NCBI GenBank assembly: GCA_038521625.1
Contig: JBCBKP010000016.1
Span: 10,152-74,151 of the forward strand
Direction: 5' to 3'
Length of the DNA: 64,000 nt
Origin: JBCBKP01 sp038521625
Lineage (GTDB): Bacteria > Planctomycetota > Phycisphaerae > Phycisphaerales > UBA1924
Numbering within the stretch: position 1 is the first letter of the stretch; the number at the start of each line of letters is the position of its first letter. The notes beneath the pieces are model-generated. The model was not told where the DNA came from. It saw only the letters and a program-made list of their open reading frames with translations, and did not search any database. A program made the translations under genes and the position numbers. Below, piece after piece: positions 59,145 through 64,000 of this stretch.

Positions 59145-60491
59145 TCAGGCCGGCAGGACCGGCTCGCGTCCGACCGAGTAGTAATGGAACCCCAGCTCCG
59201 CGAAGTGCTGACGCCGGTACAGGTTCCGCCCGTCGAAGATGACCCTGCCGTTCATCACCTCGGCCAGCTTCGCGAAGTCCGGGCTCTTGAACTCCGCCCA
59301 GTCCGTCGAGATCACCAGCGCGTCCGCGCCCGCCGCGCAGTCGTAGATGTCGTCGACGATCTCCACCGTCGATCCCAGCTCCTTCTGCACGTTCGAGGCC
59401 GCCACCGGGTCGTACCCCCGCGCCGTCACCCCGCAGCCGACCGCCTTGCGGATCAGCGTCAGAGCCGGCGCCTCGCGGATGTCGTCGGTGTTCGGCTTGA
59501 ATGCCAGGCCCCAGAACGCGAACGTCTTCCCGTGCAGCCCGGTCTCGCCGCCGAAGTGCCCCGTGATCTTCTTGAAGAAGCGGTCGCGCTGCCGCTGGTT
59601 GGTCTCGTGCACCGCGCGGCTGATCTGCGTCGGCACGCCCTTGGTCTCGCCCATCATCATGCAGGCCAGCGTGTCCTTCGGGAAGCACGAGCCGCCGTAG
59701 CCCAGCCCCGCGTAGAGGAAGTGCGGGCCGATCCGCTTGTCGGCGCACATCCCCTCACGCACGCGGCTGAAGTTCGCCCCGTACGCCTCGCACAGCCCCG
59801 CCATCTCGTTCGCGAAGCTGATCTTCGTCGCCAGCAGGTTGTTGCTCGCGTACTTCACCATCTCTGCCGAGGGCACGTCCATGATGTAGATCGGGTGGCC
59901 CTGACGCACGAACGGGTCGTACAGGTCGCGGAACGCCTCGGCCGTCTCCTCGTCCTCGACGCCGACGACCACGCGGTCCGGCTTGTTGAAGTCCTCGATC
60001 GCCGCGCCCTCTTTGAGGAACTCGGGGTTGTCCGCGACGCGGAACGGGATCTCCGGACCGACCCGCGCCCGGATCCGCTCCTTCACCGCCCTCGTCGTGC
60101 CCACCGGCACCGTCGACTTCATCACGACGATCTTCGGACGCTGCCCCGGGCCGAGCTCCTTGATCACGTCCGCGATGTCGTCCGCCGCCGAGTGCACGTA
60201 CCGCATGTCGGTGTGGCCGTTCTCGTCCGACGGCGTCCCCACGCAGATGAAGATCATGTCCGCGTCGCGGTACGCCTCGCTCTTGTCGAGCGTGAAGTGC
60301 AGCCGCTCCGCTTCGATGTTCTTCTTCAGCAGATCGGTCAGCCCCGGCTCGTAGATCGGGCACCCGCCCCGCTTCAGAACCTCGATCTTCTCCGGGTCGA
60401 CGTCCAGGCAGGTCACGTCGTTGCCCGTGTTCGAGAGGCAGACGCCCGTCACAAGACCCACGTAGCCCGTGCCCACCATCGTCAGCTTCAT
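59145..60491 (-). CDS. ugd: UDP-glucose 6-dehydrogenase
   Basis: 448 residues. Oxidises UDP-glucose to UDP-glucuronate with two NAD+. NAD-binding motif MVGTGYVGLVTGVCLS (residues 5-20), VGTPSDENG, STVPVGTTRAVKE, NPEFLKEGAAIEDF, SAEMVKYASNNLLATKISF, and the catalytic Cys269 in GYGGSCFPKD. The C-terminal UDP-binding domain has GLAFKPNTDDIREAPAL and VIFDGRNLYRR. All key residues intact. Product feeds capsule or exopolysaccharide. Confidence 0.95.
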   Translation of the reverse strand: MKLTMVGTGYVGLVTGVCLSNTGNDVTCLDVDPEKIEVLKRGGCPIYEPGLTDLLKKNIEAERLHFTLDKSEAYRDADMIFICVGTPSDENGHTDMRYVHSAADDIADVIKELGPGQRPKIVVMKSTVPVGTTRAVKERIRARVGPEIPFRVADNPEFLKEGAAIEDFNKPDRVVVGVEDEETAEAFRDLYDPFVRQGHPIYIMDVPSAEMVKYASNNLLATKISFANEMAGLCEAYGANFSRVREGMCADKRIGPHFLYAGLGYGGSCFPKDTLACMMMGETKGVPTQISRAVHETNQRQRDRFFKKITGHFGGETGLHGKTFAFWGLAFKPNTDDIREAPALTLIRKAVGCGVTARGYDPVAASNVQKELGSTVEIVDDIYDCAAGADALVISTDWAEFKSPDFAKLAEVMNGRVIFDGRNLYRRQHFAELGFHYYSVGREPVLPA

Positions 60492-60707
60492 CGATGCAGT
60501 CCCCTCGGCCCTACCTTGGCACATCTCTCAACCAGACCCCGAACCCCGCGGCCGCCACCCAAGGCCCCGCGGGGCTGCACTCTAGGTCACCCCCCAGCAG
60601 AACCGCCCTCCCCGACACCCCGCCCAACACCCGTCTCGGTACACTCGCCGCCTTCACCCGCCCGCCTCGCTCCCGAGGCCCGGGCCCGCCACCGGAGCAG
60701 AGAGACC
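60492..60707. promoter_or_regulatory. Divergent region ugd/methyltransferase
   Basis: 216 bp with both promoters. GC-rich and without clear hairpin or small gene. Confidence 0.35.
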
Positions 60708-61691
60708 ATGCCCGAGAACCACACCCCCGCGGACACCAACGTGACGGACCACGACGCCACCGCCACCACCACCGCACGCCCCGCCTCCCAGGCCGAGGCC
60801 AAGCCCGCCGGGAAGTCCGGCGCCAAGCGCAAGAAGAAGCCCGCCAAACGCGCCGCCAAGAAGCCGCCGCTCACCGCCAAGACCGCCGACCGCCACGCCC
60901 TCTACCAGGAGGCCGTCCAGAACGTCGAGTCCGAGATCGACTTCGTCGACAAGACATTCAAGAAGCTCCGCGGGCGCCACGCCGAGCGGCTCCGCGAGGA
61001 CTTCTGCGGCACCGGCAACACCTCCTGCGAGTTCGTCCGCCGGCGCAGCACCAACCACGCCTTCGGCCTCGACATCGACGAGCCGACGCTCCGGTGGGGA
61101 CGCGACAACTGCGTCGCCCCGCTCAAGGACCACCAGCAGGAACGCGTCCACCTCATCAACCGCGACGTCCGAGAGCCCGAGGACGCCACCGAGATGGACG
61201 TCGTCCTGGCCATGAACTTCAGCTACTGGCTCTTCCAAGAACGCCGGGCGATGGTCGACTACTTCAGGTCCGTCCACGCCAGCCTCAAGGACGACGGCGT
61301 CCTCTTCACCGACTTCTACGGCGGCACCGAGGCCGGCACCGAGGTCGAGGAGGAACGCAGCTGCAAGCTCGACGGACGCAAGTTCACCTACATCTGGGAC
61401 CAGAACAAATACAACGCCATCACCGGCGAGATGAACTGCTTCATCCACTTCAAGTTCCCCGACGGCACCAAGATGAAGAAGGCCTTCAGCTACACCTGGC
61501 GGCTCTGGGGGCTCCCCGAGATGCAGGACGTCCTCCGCGACGCGGGCTTCTCCAACGTCACCGTCTACTGGGAGGGCGACGAGAAGGACGAGAACGGCGA
61601 GCTCACCGGCGAGGGCAACGGCATTTTCCGCCCCACCAGACGCGCCGAGAACTGCGAGTCGTTCATCTGCTACATCGTCGCCGAGAAGTAG
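60708..61691 (+). CDS. Class I SAM-dependent methyltransferase with histone H1-like N-terminal tail
   Basis: 327 residues. The first 55 are low-complexity, with a polybasic Lys/Ala/Pro tail (KPAGKSGAKRKKKPAKRAAK). The rest is a Rossmann methyltransferase: AERLREDFCGTGNTSCEFVRR (motif I: DFCGTGN), FGLDIDEPTLRWGRDN (motif II), HLINRDVREPEDATEMDVVLAMNFSYWLFQ (motifs III/IV), then HASLKDDGVLFTDFYGG and MQDVLRDAGFSNVTVYWEG. The NFSYW segment at motif IV could be the catalytic region. The tail would bind nucleic acid; substrate unknown. Confidence 0.8.
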   Translation: MPENHTPADTNVTDHDATATTTARPASQAEAKPAGKSGAKRKKKPAKRAAKKPPLTAKTADRHALYQEAVQNVESEIDFVDKTFKKLRGRHAERLREDFCGTGNTSCEFVRRRSTNHAFGLDIDEPTLRWGRDNCVAPLKDHQQERVHLINRDVREPEDATEMDVVLAMNFSYWLFQERRAMVDYFRSVHASLKDDGVLFTDFYGGTEAGTEVEEERSCKLDGRKFTYIWDQNKYNAITGEMNCFIHFKFPDGTKMKKAFSYTWRLWGLPEMQDVLRDAGFSNVTVYWEGDEKDENGELTGEGNGIFRPTRRAENCESFICYIVAEK

Positions 61692-61746
61692 CCCGGCTCC
61701 CTCCCGGCTGCCCGGCGGCCGGCCACCGGTGCCCTAAGATCCCCCC

Positions 61747-62787
61747 GTGCGCGGCGTCCTCGACATCCCGGCCCACCTCGAGCCCGTCCAGGCGGCCCTC
61801 GCCGCCGGTCTCGAGCGCGTCGCGGACCGCTTCGAGGCCCAGCTCGCGACCGACATCCCGCCCGTCGCGCGCCTGACCGGCCACGTCGAGCGGTACCGCG
61901 GCAAGATGCTCCGCCCCACGATGGTCCTGCTCTGCGGCCTCGCCGCCGGAGGCGGGACTGATCTTGACAAGGCTCTGACCGACGAGCACGTCGCGCTCGC
62001 CGCGGTCGTCGAGATGGTCCACATGGCCACCCTGGTCCACGACGACGTCCTCGACGAGGCCGAGGTCCGCCGGCGCGGCCAGACCGTCAACGCGATGACT
62101 GACAACGAGACGGCCGTCATCCTCGGCGACTACCTCATCGCCTCGGCCTACCACCTCTGCTCCTCCGCCGGCTCCAAGCAATCGACCATCGCCGTCGGCG
62201 ACACCGCGATGATCATGACCGCCGGCGAGCTCCTCCAGCTCGCGCACCGCGGCGACTGGTCGCTCGACGAGAACACCTACTTCGAGATCGTCCACCGCAA
62301 GACCGCCGCGCTCATCGGGCTCGCCTGCGCCCTCGGCGCCGCCGCCTCCCGCGCCGGGCGGGAGATCGAGGCCGCGCTGCGTACCTACGGCGAACGCTGC
62401 GGCGTCGCCTTCCAGATCCAGGACGACCTGCTCGATCTCACCGGCGAGCAGCGCACCGTCGGCAAGTCGGTCGGGCGCGACCTCGCCAAGGGCAAGCTCA
62501 CGCTCCCGATGGTCCACGCCCTCCAGAGCGTCGGCCCGATGCTCCGCGGCGAGATGCTCACGCTCATCGAGGCCGCCGGGCGCGCGGGGTCCGCCGGCGA
62601 GACCGACGACGAGGCCGTGGCCCGGCTCCGCGAGATCGTGACCGAGGCCGGGTCGATCGAGCACGCCCGCGCCGCCGCGGAGCGGCTCGTCGGCGACGCC
62701 AAGAACGCCCTCGCGATCGTCCCCGAAACGCCCGCGAGAGAGTTCCTGCAGGTCAGCTCCGACGCCGTCGTCGACCGCCGGTTCTGA
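61747..62787 (+). CDS. Long-chain polyprenyl diphosphate synthase (IspB/octaprenyl type)
   Basis: 346 residues from GTG. First Asp-rich motif: MATLVHDDVLDEAEVRRRGQTVN (residues about 95-117), second FQIQDDLLDLTGEQRTVGKSVGRDLAKGKLTLP (about 220-252). GKMLRPTMVLLCG is the substrate Arg region. Family E-type prenyl synthases that make the isoprenoid tail of menaquinone or ubiquinone. Fits ubiE in the window. Followed 4 nt later by the DUF1643 gene. Confidence 0.93.
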   Translation: MRGVLDIPAHLEPVQAALAAGLERVADRFEAQLATDIPPVARLTGHVERYRGKMLRPTMVLLCGLAAGGGTDLDKALTDEHVALAAVVEMVHMATLVHDDVLDEAEVRRRGQTVNAMTDNETAVILGDYLIASAYHLCSSAGSKQSTIAVGDTAMIMTAGELLQLAHRGDWSLDENTYFEIVHRKTAALIGLACALGAAASRAGREIEAALRTYGERCGVAFQIQDDLLDLTGEQRTVGKSVGRDLAKGKLTLPMVHALQSVGPMLRGEMLTLIEAAGRAGSAGETDDEAVARLREIVTEAGSIEHARAAAERLVGDAKNALAIVPETPAREFLQVSSDAVVDRRF

Positions 62788-62790
62788 GCC

Positions 62791-63327
62791 GTGCGCGGGA
62801 CCGCGTCGTTCTCCCGCTGCCGCCGCTTCCGCACCACGCTGACGCGCGTCTGGGACGATGCGCTGCCGACCCTCGGCTGGGTCATTCTCAACCCGTCCAC
62901 CGCCGACGCCCGGAGCGACGACCCGACCATCCGGCGCTGCGTGCGCTTCGGCGTGGACAACGCCTTTGGCTCGATTGTCGTCGAGAACCTCTTCACGCTC
63001 CGCGCCACCGACCCGCGCGAGCTTGCGCGCGACGCGGCCCCAGTCGGCCCGCGAGCCGATTGCGCCCTCCGCCGCCTCGCGGGGCGCACCGACACGATCG
63101 TCCTCGCCTGGGGCGCCGTCCCGACCAGCACGCCCCGCGCGTTCCGCGATCTGCGTCGAGAACGCATCGAACGCACGCTCGAGGTCCTTGCGCCGGCCGA
63201 CCTCCGCGTCCTCGGGAGGACCAAGGACGGCTCGCCGCGCCACCCGCTCTACGCCCGCGCCGACGCGCGGCTTCGCGATGCAAGAATCAAGCCTTCTCGC
63301 ACCCGGGCGCCGCTGATACGCTCGTGA
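62791..63327 (+). CDS. DUF1643 protein
   Basis: 178 residues from GTG, 3 nt after the prenyl synthase stop. Typical DUF1643 motifs: LGWVILNPSTADARSDDPTIRRC (residues about 28-50) and FGSIVVENLFTLRATDPREL, then AWGAVPTS and VLGRTKDGSPRHPLY. DUF1643 proteins are seen alone or in mobile genes, and no function is established. Tight spacing suggests an operon with the prenyl synthase by accident of location. Confidence 0.85.
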   Translation: MRGTASFSRCRRFRTTLTRVWDDALPTLGWVILNPSTADARSDDPTIRRCVRFGVDNAFGSIVVENLFTLRATDPRELARDAAPVGPRADCALRRLAGRTDTIVLAWGAVPTSTPRAFRDLRRERIERTLEVLAPADLRVLGRTKDGSPRHPLYARADARLRDARIKPSRTRAPLIRS

Positions 63328-63370
63328 CGGGTCACGGGGCCACCGATCCAGACCGGAGGACGCACCCGCG

Positions 63371-63895
63371 ATGGCAACATCACGCCAAGTGAAGGGCGAG
63401 GACGACCTCACGTTCCGCGTCACCGAGGAAGAGGTCCGCGAGGGCAAGCGCACGACCGCGATCGACGGCACGATCCGGTACATCCCGGGGCGCAAACGCC
63501 ACAGCAGATTCTTCAGGGCCTCGGTCGACCACCACGGCCACCTCATCGCCGACGCCCTCGGCGGACCCGGACACAAGACTTCCGGCAACATCGTCGCCAT
63601 CCACGGCGACCAGAACGGCGCCGCCGGCCAGTACGGACGCATGGGAGCCGCGGTCATCGCACGCCCCGATTCCACCAGGCTGTCCCGAGTACAAGGCCGA
63701 AGTTCGGAGCAAGATGAAGATGATGTGCGCAACCAAATCGGGGTCCGAGAGATGATGCGTGCAGTCGATCCGCTTGAGAGAGATATTCTGAGATCAGCCG
63801 ACACTGCAACTCGTGCCCACGGATCTGCACGCCGGACCGTTTCACGGCTTTGTGGAGTAGTAGAACCAAATGCACCCAGATTTCAAACGACCTAA
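63371..63895 (+). CDS. Possible DNA/RNA non-specific nuclease toxin (Endonuclea_NS_2-like)
   Basis: 174 residues from ATG. Residues 47-90 resemble the core of the GHLIA nuclease family: DHHGHLIADALGGPG (53-67) and SGNIVAIHGDQNGAAGQYGRMG (71-92), where GHLIA, the GG, and N-x(8)-N are conserved. The rest is odd: after residue 92 the frame reads Arg/Ser-rich and unlike the family (the usual E...W follows). Another frame reads DAWEP...CPEYKAEVRSKMK there, so a frameshift or truncation is possible. Composition becomes AT-richer. A SUKH-like gene follows, overlapping by 26 bp, suggesting a toxin/immunity pair. Confidence 0.5.
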   Translation: MATSRQVKGEDDLTFRVTEEEVREGKRTTAIDGTIRYIPGRKRHSRFFRASVDHHGHLIADALGGPGHKTSGNIVAIHGDQNGAAGQYGRMGAAVIARPDSTRLSRVQGRSSEQDEDDVRNQIGVREMMRAVDPLERDILRSADTATRAHGSARRTVSRLCGVVEPNAPRFQTT

Positions 63896-64000
63896 GTTCA
63901 AAGCGCCGCTACGCAGGGCCGACGTTGACGCGCTGGCGACATTGCTATCTCTTGAGTTCCCAGAGTCACTCAGTCGCTTTCTCGTCGAGTATGCCGGTAC
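63870..64000 (+). CDS. SUKH-type (SMI1/KNR4) immunity protein, 3' partial
   Basis: Starts at ATG 63870 and runs off the window. 43 residues are visible: MHPDFKRPKFKAPLRRADVD, ALATLLSLEFPESLSRFLVE and YAG. The pattern of a helix, then LE.. .. P.S..rFL..yaG matches the start of SUKH/SMI1_KNR4 domains, which serve as immunity proteins for contact-dependent nuclease toxins. It overlaps the nuclease-like gene. AT content is higher than in neighbours. The identification rests on a short segment and would need the rest of the gene. Confidence 0.45.
   Translation, partial: MHPDFKRPKFKAPLRRADVDALATLLSLEFPESLSRFLVEYAG

Noticed and set aside
58221..60707. Long plus-strand open frame leading into the methyltransferase
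   Set aside because: It runs antisense through ugd and a membrane-protein gene with His/Arg/Pro-rich translation. A start with a good context exists at 60708.

Overview
The window is high-GC bacterial chromosome that reads as Planctomycetota, most likely class Phycisphaerae. The evidence is internal: two secreted proteins end in the CxxADxAxPFGV... repeat pair of 'GC-type dockerin' proteins (1..369 and 31367..32701), a secreted protein ends in a VPTPGS/RRRR sorting tail of PEP-CTERM type (10242..10997), the small basic protein shared by Planctomycetes, Chlamydiae and Verrucomicrobia is present (12663..12821), and several proteins carry the CxxCGYDLTG...CPECG zinc ribbon. There are about 68 protein genes on both strands, mostly short or single-gene units. 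I found no rRNA, tRNA, CRISPR array, transposase or phage gene. The content is mainly ordinary chromosome.

Layout. 0-15 kb: ffh, a PLP aminotransferase, PolX-PHP polymerase, recG, a DUF971 gene, pyrF, a lone nuoI, the small basic protein, a second aminotransferase, an outer-membrane protein and a PAS-LuxR regulator. 15-23 kb: thrS, a lipoprotein, a fatty acid desaturase, a PadR regulator coupled to a HAAS/secretin-like membrane protein, nrdR and scoA. 23-26 kb: a region with a 105-bp direct repeat that separates scoA from scoB. 26-33 kb: two TFIIB-type zinc-ribbon paralogues, M19 dipeptidase, M48 protease, ubiE/menG and a GC-dockerin protein. 33-39 kb, all on the plus strand: corrinoid-type protein, ECF sigma factor, probable membrane partner, exported protein, typA and a 45-residue zinc ribbon. 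39-46 kb: two more zinc-ribbon membrane proteins, a PMT-type glycosyltransferase, rplU, mscS, a C45-like Ntn hydrolase coupled to a short asparaginase, and a nitroreductase. 46-64 kb: glcG-like gene, icd, glycosyltransferase, coaD, aroA, groES-like gene, amidase, asnB, beta-helix protein, ugd, a methyltransferase with a histone-like tail, prenyl synthase, DUF1643, and at the right edge a possible nuclease toxin followed by a SUKH-like immunity gene.

What works together. Strong coupling is seen for padR with the HAAS gene (4-nt overlap), the asparaginase with the C45-like hydrolase (GTGA overlap), and typA with the zinc-ribbon microprotein (GTGA overlap). ScoA and ScoB should form one enzyme although their genes are 2.4 kb apart. 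ubiE/menG, the long-chain prenyl synthase and nuoI belong to quinone and respiratory metabolism but are dispersed. aroA, pyrF, coaD, thrS, icd and asnB are core biosynthesis.

The least ordinary DNA is intergenic. From 45.5 to 55 kb there are heptamer tandem arrays, a 58-bp tandem repeat in which every unit carries a hairpin, and a dispersed element whose 8-bp stems differ between copies by fully compensated base changes. Most of these lie just beyond stop codons. These repeats, the split scoA/scoB locus, the PadR-HAAS unit and the edge nuclease/SUKH pair are the best places for follow-up.
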